The translations under genes were made by a program, and so were the position numbers. Positions 11,349 through 22,405 of a DNA stretch of 64,000 nt are shown in pieces; the stretch's first letter is position 1, and every line of letters starts with the position of its first letter. The stretch spans positions 62,001-126,000 of the forward strand of contig MSJH02000479.1 of assembly GCA_001931875.2 (NCBI GenBank). Direction: 5' to 3'. This stretch comes from Byssochlamys sp. IMV 00236. Lineage: Eukaryota > Ascomycota > Eurotiomycetes > Eurotiales > Thermoascaceae. The notes beneath the pieces are model-generated. The model searched no databases and was not told where the DNA came from. It saw only the letters and a list, made by a program, of their open reading frames with translations.

Positions 11349-12785
11349 ATGGCGCCAGCACCTGCCCTTGTTCAGTTCTGGCAGACAGATCTCACGCGCA
11401 AGACGTTCTTAGACTGCCTCGAAAAGGACGTCTTACGGTCACTACGCCTGGTGTGTCATGACTTTGCTATCCAGGCGTCTCCGTTCCTCTTTGCAGATAT
11501 CGAAGTCCAGTTCCGGAGCAGCACGCTCACCCGGCCATCGAGAGTGGCTGCGCTCGAACGGATCGGACATCATGTCAAATCCCTGACGTTTAAGATCCCA
11601 CATTCCCAGGAGACTTTCCTGCCACCGCTGCTGGACCCAGTCACTGGCGCGGAGCAGACTTACGTCTATGAACCACAAGTCCATCCCCCGCGCACGGGGA
11701 CAGCTCGACTGAGCGTACCCAAATATGGCAGCTGGGAGATGACAGACATGCTCGTGAAGCAGTATCCCCCACTGTTCCATGCGGCTACGAACATCCCTTC
11801 CTTTATCCATGCGTTTACCGTCATGTACAATCTAGAAGAACTCAAGATTACCTGCGAGGGACAAGCCCCTGCCCACCGCTACCGTCGGAGTGTTGTGGAC
11901 TACGCTTTGATCTCTCTACGAGTAGCTGTCGAGCAGGCGCCGCTCAAGTCTCTCCAGACGTTATCACTTCTACCCATCCATCCAGGCGCACTCTTATATC
12001 TCCGTCCTAACATGGGGTTTGGTGCGTCGCCTGCCTCTCGCAAGCGCTGGTCGCAGATCCGAAGGCTCGTCATACATATGGATAGCTTTCCCTACGCGAA
12101 GGGTCAGCCGATGGATCATTTGAAATTGCTGCACTCCTATATACAGAGTTTCCCTAACGTGAAGCGATTTTCCTTCCGTTGGATTGGCGCAAAGGGGCCT
12201 TGTCCGCTTTCTCTGGCTACAGAGCCCTGTCTCGCGGCTTCTACCAAAGCAGCATCATCTCAAGCCTGCCCTAAGAGATGCACGTATCCCTTGAAGCCGC
12301 TAATATTGCACAATCTACAGTACATGGAACTAGAGAATGCCATCCTAGATGCCTCGCAGATCTCGTCATTTATCATTGATCACCGACGCACTATCCGCGA
12401 ATTCGACTTTGAAGACGTCCTCCTCCGAGGTGGCACCTGGGACGACGCGCTAGCACCACTGACTCGCATCTCCGGCAATGATTCCTGGAAAGAAACTCAA
12501 GAAGAGACAATGGAAGTTCCTATCATACTGAGTCCTACCGACGTAGACCAGAAGCAAATACGGCGTGTTATCCGAGAGGAACAGAGACGCAAGGAGCGTC
12601 TTCACAGTCTACGTGCGAATGCTGGCAACATGGCGCGAGCGCGACCCAAGAAGCGGGACTTGATCTGGGGTGGTTCGGATCAGTTGAAGCGGTTCTTGCG
12701 GTCGTCGATGCTTAGCTGGCGGCATCCTCGGCCCATTGGGGATTTTGAGACTTTCCCTAGGCTTGTTTATCCGGTCAGGTTTTAG
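11349..12785 (+). CDS. F-box-like / LRR-like fungal protein
   Basis: Single-exon gene of 478 residues, family not named with certainty. The first 55 residues (LDCLEKDVLRSLRLVCHDFAIQASPFLFADIEV) match the usual pattern of fungal F-box proteins, in which a helix pair is followed by an LRxVCHDF-type and an ASPxLF-type segment. The middle part has irregular leucine-rich strands (NLEELKITCEG, PLKSLQTLSLLPIHPG, QYMELENAIL), as in F-box/LRR substrate adaptors of SCF ubiquitin ligases. The C-terminal 100 residues are basic and partly helical, with an RREEQRRKERL-like stretch. The first ATG at 11349 is used. Role as an SCF adaptor is inference; the N-terminal F-box is degenerate. Confidence 0.75.
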   Translation: MAPAPALVQFWQTDLTRKTFLDCLEKDVLRSLRLVCHDFAIQASPFLFADIEVQFRSSTLTRPSRVAALERIGHHVKSLTFKIPHSQETFLPPLLDPVTGAEQTYVYEPQVHPPRTGTARLSVPKYGSWEMTDMLVKQYPPLFHAATNIPSFIHAFTVMYNLEELKITCEGQAPAHRYRRSVVDYALISLRVAVEQAPLKSLQTLSLLPIHPGALLYLRPNMGFGASPASRKRWSQIRRLVIHMDSFPYAKGQPMDHLKLLHSYIQSFPNVKRFSFRWIGAKGPCPLSLATEPCLAASTKAASSQACPKRCTYPLKPLILHNLQYMELENAILDASQISSFIIDHRRTIREFDFEDVLLRGGTWDDALAPLTRISGNDSWKETQEETMEVPIILSPTDVDQKQIRRVIREEQRRKERLHSLRANAGNMARARPKKRDLIWGGSDQLKRFLRSSMLSWRHPRPIGDFETFPRLVYPVRF

Positions 12786-13621
12786 TGAGCGAAGGAGGGG
12801 AAAAGAAATGAAGTAAAATAAAAAGAAGAAGAATGTAGTCCTGTCTCTTTACCCTTTCTTTCCTTGATCAAGGCGACGTATATGGAACTAATATATGCAC
12901 CGTGCACAGTAAATACAAAACATATATTCTGATTTCTGCGTACTAGTAAAAGCCACGGGCCTTGATTCAGTAGCGTCCAGCTAGGCACAGGCATTCGCCT
13001 GTTGTCCCTGGCGACCTCCACGGGGTATAAGGACGTGCTAAGCTATGGATTTATGTAGATAAAGTGCAACCTTAAGAAACATTTGGGACCAAAAAGGAAA
13101 GAGATTTGCAAAGTGAAATAATCATTTTCAGAGTCCTACAAGAAATAATTCTAGTTAAGAAGTTGAAGTATACAATATGTGGCTGCCAATGCGGGCGGCC
13201 ATTCTAATTGTTAAAAGGTTTAGTTATCTCATCGGCGTCGGTACATTCAGATGAATGAAGAAGAGAGCAAAAGATAGGAAATTCACCCCGGATCGTCGGG
13301 ATTACAGCCTCGGCGCCGTCGGAGCTTTCACATGCTCACATGCTCTCCTCCCGCTTTCCTTCCATCCATAAAAGACTCGATTGTTTCTCGCACCGAGGAT
13401 CTCGTGCTAGTTCCAAGCGTCTCTACCCCAGAATATCGTACCCCAGCTATATAACACAGTACCTAGTTAATTGCTGTTTGAGGTTTGTTCACTCTCATCG
13501 TCTCACCAAAGGGATAAGTAGGCAGTTCTGACCGCTTTCGACCAGCAACCACATCACATCACATCACATCTTTCTCTCCTCTCCATCGGAATCTGTCCAG
13601 TCCACGACTCACGCATTCACC
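12786..13621. other. Intergenic: F-box gene 3' end and SCP2 gene promoter
   Basis: 836 bp between two tandem plus-strand genes. The last 100 bases carry a CACATCACATCACATC-type pyrimidine/adenine tract just before the SCP2 start, as often found in fungal 5' leaders. No gene or RNA was recognised. Confidence 0.5.
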
Positions 13622-14222
13622 ATGTCTCTCAAGAACGGTATGTTTTTCTCAAGATCAGTAGCAGCTTTCAGCAGCGTCGACTAACGCCTTATCTGCGCAT
13701 CTGACAGACGCTTTCCCTTCCTCCGCCGCTTTCGACGTCATCAACTCAGTGCTCCAGTCTGACGAGGCTGAGCGCAAGGACGCCGTCAAGAAGGGTGGCG
13801 CCGTCTTCGCTTTTAACCTCACCAACGCCGATGGCAAGCAGGAGGCCTGGTACATCGACCTCAAGAACACGGGCGAAGTTGGCAAGGGTTCCGCTCCCGC
13901 TGGTGGAAAGGCCGATGGTGAGTGAAGAACTACCCCGCTTGTTGATCTGTCGATCGCGCCGGATACCAGCGCATACAACGCAGAGTTTACGGTTTTGTGA
14001 TTCGCGTTGAAGGGAACATTGAAAATGGATTAACTAACGACTGATATTTGATGCACAGTCACCCTCACTCTCTCCGACGAGGACTTCGGCTCCCTCATCT
14101 CCGGCAAGGCCAACGCTCAGCGTCTCTTCATGGGCGGCAAGCTCAAGATCAGGGGAAACATCATGAAGGCAACCAAGATGGAGCCCATCCTCAAGAAGGC
14201 TCAGACAAAGGCCAAGTTGTAA
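13622..14222 (+). CDS. Small SCP2 sterol/lipid-carrier protein, peroxisomal
   Basis: Stand-alone SCP2 domain, a small lipid-binding fold that holds fatty acyl chains or sterols. Three exons, 13622-13637, 13708-13917 and 14059-14222, join to 390 nt and 129 residues, with donors GTATGT and GTGAGT. Recognisable SCP2 blocks are KKGGAVFAFNLTNADGKQEAWYIDLK, the DVTLTLSDEDFGSLISGK segment, and the LFMGGKLKIRGNIMKATKMEPIL segment, which is the hallmark of the domain. The protein ends in AKL, a PTS1 variant, so a peroxisomal location is likely. It corresponds to the C-terminal SCP2 module that elsewhere is fused to MFE-2; here it is a separate protein. Start and frame are certain from the exon sum. 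Confidence 0.93.
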
Positions 14223-14970
14223 ATGCGATTTCGCATCATTGCGGGGTCTTGTCCTTCCCCTGTTTTTCGGCTGGTCAATGGATTTCAGTGAAATGAGGGA
14301 GTTGGAATAGAGGAGGCAGAAAAAGCTTCAGGGGTAGAGAGGAATACGTGTTCCCTGAGTTCCTCCAAAGAGAAGATGAGGGATCGTCTACAGGCTATGA
14401 ATTTCTATGACTTGCCTTTCTATTCTCTTACTGTTTTGGTTGCGACGATATATTTGATATCGGTCTTGTATAGTACTCCGGGCTTGGTGCAGTGAGAGCC
14501 ATCTCATCAGTCTTGGGGGTTTTTCTTGCTCCATGCATGCAATAAATGAATCATGATACCACATACAATCCATTAATTCGTTCCCATCGGTTTTATGAGA
14601 TCGTCATGTATCATATGCGTGTCATTCGTCGATCACGAAGTACGTGTATAGCATCCGTGACTTAGTTACGCTAGTTAACTAGTTACTACTAAGTAACAAT
14701 TCACGTAACGCTCCTCGTTGAGAGATAAGAAATATATAGTTCCCTGCTATACTATACTAATCCATTGGGTGAATATAGACAAGAAAACGAGGTTGGTTGA
14801 GTTTGGTTTTTGCTCAACATATACATCCATCCATCCATTCAAGCAACCAGCCAACCAACCTCAAATAATAGTGAACCAAAAGAAGAAAAAGATACAAAAA
14901 CCAAAAGAATTAAACATGAAATGTCCAAACGGACAGAAATACCACACAGATAACATCAGCTCAGCTCAGC
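14223..14970. other. Intergenic between convergent SCP2 and GH55 genes
   Basis: 748 bp with both 3' UTRs. Around 14660-14705 there are overlapping short dyads built from GTTAC/GTAAC and TAGTTAACTA. The stretch 14880-14945 is A-rich. No coding signal was seen. Confidence 0.5.
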
Positions 14971-17603
14971 CTAGCTACCAGTATTATACGTAAAGTACGC
15001 AAGCGTACTACCAAACGTATCGACATTATCACTATAAGTCGCCACGACGGTACCATCCGTGACGATCATATCTGTGGAACCAACCGTGGTCAATGAGTAG
15101 ATGTACAGGTTACTAGTGCTGTCGCCCTCGATGCTGGAGATGAGGCTCTGGCATTTAGTAGTCTGGTCTTGGTCGGAGCATGTGGTCGAGTAAGAGTCGA
15201 AGAAGCTATAGAGGCCTGCGCCGATGATGGTGATGTCTTGGCTGTTGAGAACGCGGAGGCCGAGAGCGTCGCAGTTCCCACTGCCGGCGGCGCAGATGGT
15301 GGTGTAGTCTGGGTCGTTGATTGTGCTGTTGGTTGGGTAGGGGCTGCTCTTTGCGTCGGGGTTGGGTTGGTAGTATCTGTGCATGGGTCAGATTGGTACA
15401 ATAATCTTTTTATTTTTGGGGGGGAATGGGGCTGACTTACGGAGTCTCAGTCTGGATGAAGCCTGCTACTATATCTTTCGCGCCGGAGAATTGGTATTGG
15501 TAAAGAGAGTGGTGCTCGACTGCAGTGCCGTAACTGTGGGATATATTGTCAGGGAGACTCGTTGCATCGATAGGTTTTAAAAGATAAAAAGGTTTATATA
15601 AAGAAAGGTTTTCACTTACAGCCAAGCATTCTGGCCCTCGATGAGAAGTCCACGGCCCGTGTAGACGGAGATTTGGGTATTGTCGCTAGAATCCAGATCG
15701 TGGTCTGCCGTCCAGAGCCAGACATTTTCCAAGTAGGCGTTACGGGCGGCGCTGGTGATGTGCATCGACATGTAGGCTGCCTCGCATGTCGAAGATTCAG
15801 CTGCGGAGGTCGGGCACTGGGCGACCTGCAAATTGGATCCAGCGAAGCCTCCAATGCGAGTATGCACATCCCACATTCCGGATCCCGAGTCCGCGTTGAG
15901 GTTCCATTCGATAAGGACAGCACCAGCAGCAGAGCCTTCGGTACTGACGATCATATCGGACCATTCGACACTTCCTGAATCACCAGACTTGCCAACCTGG
16001 ACTACGGCTACAGGGGAGGTCTTGTCCGAGAAGGTATCTCCGCTGGCCATGATCACAGGATATGACTCGCCGACAATGCGAGAGCCGGGCGGGATGTAGA
16101 TGGTGTTAGTGACCTTGTATGTTCCCTGATCAAAGAAGACAATGGAACCAGAGGAAGCTGCCGAAGTGAGTGCGGAGTTGATAGCAGAAGTATCATCAGT
16201 AGAACCATCTCCCTTAGCTCCAGCGGTTCGGATGCTAACGAAAGAAGAAGTGGGAGACGCTTCATACTGAGGCTTGCTCTTGGTGTAGTAAGCCGATGAG
16301 CCACTCGCCAGAAGAGCACTCGCCCGTGTAGGCGCAGAGTAAGTACCCTGGAACGTGTTCGGTCCCGAGGGAGTGTATTTGTGGCCTTCTCCCCAGCTGG
16401 CAATTGTTGTGGTTCCTCCTTCTAGGACTGTACCACTGGTGCTGTTGACAGCTACTGGAGTATTCGACAGGTTGATGTTCTCAAGCATCAGAGTACCTCC
16501 GGAGGCGGGCGAGCCACTTGTGGTCCAGGCAGTTGTGACAAAAACTGAACAGTCGCTAATGGTACTGTCAATGATGTTCACCGATCCCACAGCCTGGTCA
16601 CTGGTTCCTCCAGCGTTCATGGAAAAGGCTGTGGTACAGTTGCTAATCGAGAGACCCTGATACGTCCAGCCCCAGTTCCAGATTTGAGAAATACCGGTCA
16701 CAGCATTGGAGATCGTCAAGTTGCGCATAGTATATTGTTGATTGCCAATGTTGGCTCCATACAGACCACCAGTGATGGTGACATCGCTCAACCAACCTCC
16801 GGAGCCTACCCCAAACAGTAACATTCAGCGATAAGTTTTAGATTATTTGTAAGGGAAGACTGTCTTACCATTTTCAATAAAGATACCTTGGTGCTGCGTT
16901 CCAGCATCAGCACTCTGGCGGATTTCCACATTCTGGATGCTCGTCGCTTGACCCGTCGGCCAATGGATGCCAGTCGCCGCCGTAGTCCCGGGAATATCAG
17001 TAAGATCGATAATCAGGTTCCTGATCTGCCTGTAGAATACATTTGTGGAGGTCCAGCCCTGGTTACCGTCACTCTGGTACTGGTCACCATCGATGACACC
17101 TAGTCCAGTAAAGCCCGACGTTGCTTTGATGACGGGAAGATCGTTTGGATTTCCGATGAGCTGAGTGAAGTAATAATCAATGATTGATGTAGATACGACG
17201 TATGTCCCGGCAGGGAAGTAGACAATTGCTGGAGTGGTTGTGGAGGACTCGCGACTATCGGGCCCGTTCCGGTTACCGTCGCTGATGGCAGCATTGATAG
17301 CAGCTGTGTCATCCGTGGAGCCGTCACCTATCTCTGGTTAGTGATGATGCGTATGTAAAGAAAAAGAAGTAGTGTATAGATACCCTTTGCGCCATAGTCC
17401 ATGACGTTTCGGAACACTACATAGCTAGAAGGATCGGAATTGAAGGCTGCAAGGCCCTGATGCTTAATATCTTCTAACCAGAAAGATGAAGCATCAGCAG
17501 CAACCTTCGTAGAAACATCGGCCGGCGCTGTCCAGTTGGACTGTATTGCCGCAGCAGACGCGCTGGCCAGCAGCAAGAAGGAAGTAAATAATGAACGACA
17601 CAT
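14971..17603 (-). CDS. Secreted GH55 exo-beta-1,3-glucanase
   Basis: Extracellular enzyme of glycoside hydrolase family 55, which releases glucose or short products from beta-1,3-glucan during wall turnover or feeding. Five exons (17603-17384, 17327-16869, 16805-15620, 15533-15441, 15376-14971) sum to 2364 nt, 787 residues, the normal family length. The start follows a clear signal peptide (CRSLFTSFLLLASASAAA). The family's two tandem pectate-lyase-like beta-helix halves are visible: each begins with a GAKGDGSTDDTAAIN-type motif, near residues 70 and 424. Other conserved parts are NLIIDLTDI, GIHWPTGQATS, GIFIENGSGG, and NAWLYGTAVEHHSLYQYQF near the C-terminal third. There are many N-glycosylation sequons. 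All splice phases agree. Catalytic residues were not assigned. Confidence 0.95.
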
Positions 17604-20600
17604 TTTTACGGCCCTACCGTATAATGTAGAAAAAAGAAAGGAGTGTTTGGTAGGTTAATACGGAAGAGTTTCAGAGAACTATAACTCGGGAATTGGCCTC
17701 GTTTTGAAGCCACGCTCGGTGATATTTGCCCCATTGTTGTCAGATGTCTCTATACTAAAAGGGGGCGTCCAATGCACGCCTCCCGACTGAACGATGCAAC
17801 GAATGCCTTCTGACCCGCCGCTAGGATGAGAAAAACCGACATGTTGATGACAGGCGACATTTGTGGACGCGTCTCCTGTGCCCGACATTGCGAGATTGGT
17901 TGGCGAGAGGGTGTCATTGCCCCCGTGGTCTAGCCTCAGTCAAGAATGTCACAGTAATCGAACAGTGGTGGATCGTGGAGGCTGGAAGTAAGGGTCTGAT
18001 CGGAGGCACGGCCGCCATATGGTTCTAGGCTGAAATTAAGGATGCACCAAGGGGAGACTAAACGGAGTGGCTCGAAGCTTGTCCATCGTATGGCCTGTAG
18101 TTTCGACGACCAGGATCTGGGAAACTAGGTGTCCATCCCGTGTCGAGTGACAACAGCACGCGGCCAACAGACATCTGGTGCCTGAGCTTGTTGAAACAAT
18201 GCTGGAATTTCTCACCAGGTTAAGTCGCCTTTTCGGCGTGAAACAGTGTGCGATAGAAAATTAACACCGGCTCCCAAGTAACTACCCCGCATCTCCCCAA
18301 GCTGTGATCTCCGGCGTGATCATGTCGGCTGCTATTCTGCGGAGATAGTGCTTTGCTGACAGAGTAAAGTCGTACTGACAGCTTACGTTGTTGCGTACAG
18401 ATGACCATGATTCCCCCGGAAATTTTGTCGAGTCGGTTTGCACGCGGATAGTCGACTGCGACGTTGCGTTTGGAGTTGACAGGGGTTCTGCAGTTCTCCT
18501 GAAAGTATCGGTTAACGCGACTCAGAACGGAAGCCAGAGAATGTATACAACGCGTCCATCCATCAGCAAAAAAGAACCACATAATTTCTGACTCATCCCT
18601 CGTTCCTGTACTCCCAGAATGAACATGACCATGTCATAAGAGAGTTGATTCTGCATGTGGTCCATTCATTCTAGATACTCTTGCATGTATAAGCCGTAGC
18701 GTGAGCGGGAGCTGCTACCTATCAGCGCACGAGAGCTGATAGTCCTTGGTCAATAATGTAACTTGCTATAGCTTTAGTGGACGCCCGTGGCTCCAATGGG
18801 CGCCACTTTGATGAGATGCTCGCCAGCGCCAGAGCCCAGCAAAGATGAGTAGTTTTCATGCCTCGTTGTTAGACGGGCCTAGGTTCTTCAAGTGAGCGTT
18901 ATATTTCCTCGTGCGGCATACGCAGAATCATAATAGTAGGATGAGCGATGTACCACCTGGAGAATACACAGTTAGCTTGGCTTTAGCGATGATACTGTAG
19001 TTATAGTGTGACAGCGGCACAGTTGCAACGCTGTATAGGTCAAGAGTATGTAACTTCCCAGCAGTGCTTCACACCGTCCCTTGGCTCACATTTCCCAGGT
19101 TTCAATGTGTATTATACCACATTTCAGATCTTCTGTTGAGGCTGGAAAGATAAGAAATTGAAGGAGCTCCAGGTTATGTGTAGCGTTCTGGAAGGAAACA
19201 GGTAGTTAGCGGATCTAGCCGCTATCTCGAGAGAACGAATACGTTTCAAGTCGCCGTTAAACAGGACTGCTTCTGAAACTTTGTTTCAGCCATAGGCTTG
19301 TTGCGGAGTATAAACATGAAACGAACGGCGTTCTCAGCGTTTCTGTTCTCCGTAGTCAAGTTCATTCTCCGTTAGCAGTGTAGTACATATCATCCCAGGG
19401 GCATACACGCTATTTGGCGCCGTCAGATGGAGGGCAGAGTCAAGTTCTGATATTTAGCCCAATCTCAGTGCTTGAAGTTACAGAAAGATCAGCAAGGAAA
19501 GTGCTCTCATGGCCAGTAGTATTATTCTCTCTGAGATTCTCCTAGTATATATGGCATTTTCTGGAATCGTTTTGAACGTCGTGCTGGGATACTGTCCATC
19601 ACACTCGATGAGCGCACACTAGAGACGTCAATATGTAAATCTGCTGTCGAAAGCTGCGCAGTTACCCTCCAATAAGACGTTGAATATCGAGGGATTCTGC
19701 CCTGAACGCATCGTAGTGATAGGCGAGGGGGCAATCCGCCTTATACCGTTGGGTAGACAAAGAGGGAAGAAGTCTGTCCCCGCTTCTTTCCAATAAAAGA
19801 CAGTATATGTCATTCTAAGCAACTTCTACAGGCTATCGATCTGGCTACTCGATACATAAGACTCGTCAACAAAACACACGTGACTACAAAGAAACTCCCT
19901 TCCGCCTCCCATTCACCATGCCACATATATAACACAACAAAGGTTTAAAATTCAACAGGGAGCCCAGGTGGTGCAGTGGTTAGACTCCAGGTCTAGCTAC
20001 TTATACCACCAAGGCTCCCCGTTCGAAACCCCTGGAGCCCTAGTGGATTACCAGGGGGAAAAAGATAAACTCTTCCTGCCAAAAGCGAAAGTGAGGCGGG
20101 TTGTTTTCGTAGCACCTTCACGGCTCTCTGAGATAAAGGAGAGGTGGAGGTGTGAGCTTTTTGTAGTTTCGTTTTGTCTACTGCTATTCCTGGCAGTGAT
20201 GGCGTGTTCTTTATGGTCTTTTACTCTATACATTGATTGCTCATATCGGGCGTATATGTATGTCATACCTAAATTGTCTTCATATTGACCAATACAAGAC
20301 GGTAGTCGGGTTTTATATCTGCGATCTCGTTCCAGGTTTCTAGTCTTGTAAATTCCGGGACTGTCATTTAGGATGTATAAAATCCACCGTATCGCAATAG
20401 CTCTATACCGTAGTCCCTCGCATAGAGCAGATGGGGTTGGTCGTTTTGCCTTCGGAGAGGGTAAACTATTCAGATTATGTTGCAGGAACTGGATGCGTTG
20501 AACTCGCGCCTATGGATCCTATAAGAGATTTGGTACAAGCTTGGTGAATTTTGGTTGATTAGAGTCCTTTTCTTTCCTGGTAATATCGTTCTCGACGGTT

Positions 20601-22405
20601 TACGCTCCGTTGCTGACAGATTAAGTTCTGTGCGATCTGCGGACCGTCCCGCTTCTTATCTAACTTGAATCTCGTCGACACCGTGATATATATATATCTC
20701 CTGCGCTGGAGGGCGATAAAGTTTCTCCTTATGGTCAATGATGTTGTTGTTTTCGAGATTATTGAGATAGACACACGAGTCCTTATTAGATTTATACTCT
20801 ACTAGGGATTACCGTCCAAGAGGCAGTTTCGAACCCCGGTTACAGTCAGCAGGGTGGTAGAAACCAGCTCGCTTCTTCTCAACGGTTTCCTCTTCACCAG
20901 AACAATTTTGCAAACGAGGGGCCAGTTGTGGACGAAAACTAGCTCCCTAGATGAGAGTGCGAAATATTATAAAGGGATAGCACCTGGTATTATATCTTCA
21001 GTCTAATCATACGGTATTCAACTGAACGGCTAACACTATTGTCTCAACACGTTTGAAGAATGAGCTCGATATATATATAGTGCCAATGGTGCTAGCCCAA
21101 GTGATATCTCCTCGGAACAGTTACCGCAGTATCGATCAGACGAAGGCTCGTAATCACAGGATCCACCTCCAGTTGGACTGCCAAATCTCTTACCTTTGAT
21201 CTTGGATTTAATCATTTACCTGTCCGTCTCGAGTTCTAAATCCAAGCAGGGATGTTCCACGTGGCGCGGAACAAAGTGCCAGGGCTTGCTGACATGTTCG
21301 CTTCTTTGTGGACGCAACGATAAATCATATATCAACTAGTCGACTCGACCCCGGATTTTCCATGAAAGTCGAATGAACTCCTGGTCCCAGCTCGGTTGGA
21401 TCGACTCCTAGACGTCATGATTAATTAAACTAGTTCCCGCTCTGAAGAGTTCTGCTGCTGCAGCAACAGCGCGATGTGTGTACTTTACACAATGAATCTC
21501 TAGTCTCCACGCTTGTTCATCTTCCATCTGAGCCCAGAATGCATCGGACACAACAATATCGCCACTCGAGAGGAAAGGCGGATATCTATTCCATCCGCAA
21601 CGTTCGTAGATAGAAAAGGCCATTTCTGCACCATTATGTCATCGCCAAGAATGGCAGGTGCTCCCAATCCCGCCTAGGGCCGAGTGGCACGTGACATTCT
21701 TTTTCGCCCGCCCGTCTCCCGCGAGCAGTCGCGATCCAAGGCACGAAACGTCGAGAAAAAGAGCGCCGACATCGAGATATTCTCTCCCCCGACCGACGCT
21801 GGACTTGCTGTAAGGCAGAGCATCTTGATCAAGTGCAAATAAGCTCAAGAAGGCTCATTTTCGTTGCTCTGCCTTCCCCCTTTCCCTAGTACCAGACTTT
21901 CTCACTCCCCCCGGTCGAGCAAATTCGTACTCGTTCCCGGTTGACCGTCGCCGTCGTCCAGCGCGCCTTTGCCACGACTCGTCGTTTCCTGCGAACCGAG
22001 ACTCGTATGAACTGGTGTCTGGAATAGCCTGCGACAGGTGTCTGGTCGTACCCAGCTCATTTCAGGGGCCCACAAAGCAGTACACAACGACCATCGTCAT
22101 CGAGGCGTTGACCGAATCCTGCGGCTGGGTCTGACAGTGGAATATCACGAATATCACCACAACGTGACTCATTGCTGGTCGATTGCCCGGGAAAGCGTTT
22201 GCTTGAAATTATATATACACGCAATCAGCTACGGACCGATAGACACGCGCCGGTTGCGCTGTGGCCGTGTATGCTACGGTGACAGTAGCCAGGTAGAGCG
22301 AATATACTCTGGGTTGGCCCAAAGCCTAGTTTTCTAAGCTCGAAGACGTGCAGGAGTGGTCTCGCGGAATCGAGTGATCGTTCGAGCGCTCAGTCTGTCG
22401 CGTCA
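17604..22405. other. 4.8 kb stretch without a supported gene
   Basis: This is the longest gene-free stretch of the window. It holds the GH55 promoter at its left and the Nup2 promoter and 5' leader at its right. No ORF inside has family resemblance or splice support. Features noted are a tRNA-like A-box/B-box pair at 19957-20040, an inverted B-box-like GTTTCGAACCCC near 20825, and a CCACGTGG palindrome near 21257. The base composition is AT-leaning from about 18.6 to 21.3 kb. It could be old decayed sequence or contain unrecognised non-coding transcripts. Confidence 0.5.
19957..20040 (+). other. tRNA-like element (relic or SINE-type head)
   Basis: A perfect Pol III A-box pattern, TGGTGCAGTGG, lies at 19969-19979, and a B-box-like GTTCGAAACC at 20021-20030, a spacing within the range of tRNA genes with an intron. 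Between them TTAGA-CTCCAGG-TCTAG could form an anticodon-type arm with loop CTCCAGG. However, the flanks GGAGCCC are a direct, not inverted, repeat, and the T-arm stem (CCCCG against CCCCT) does not pair, so a functional cloverleaf is not supported. No T4 run follows closely. A decayed tRNA or the head of a short retroelement is the best reading. Confidence 0.3.
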
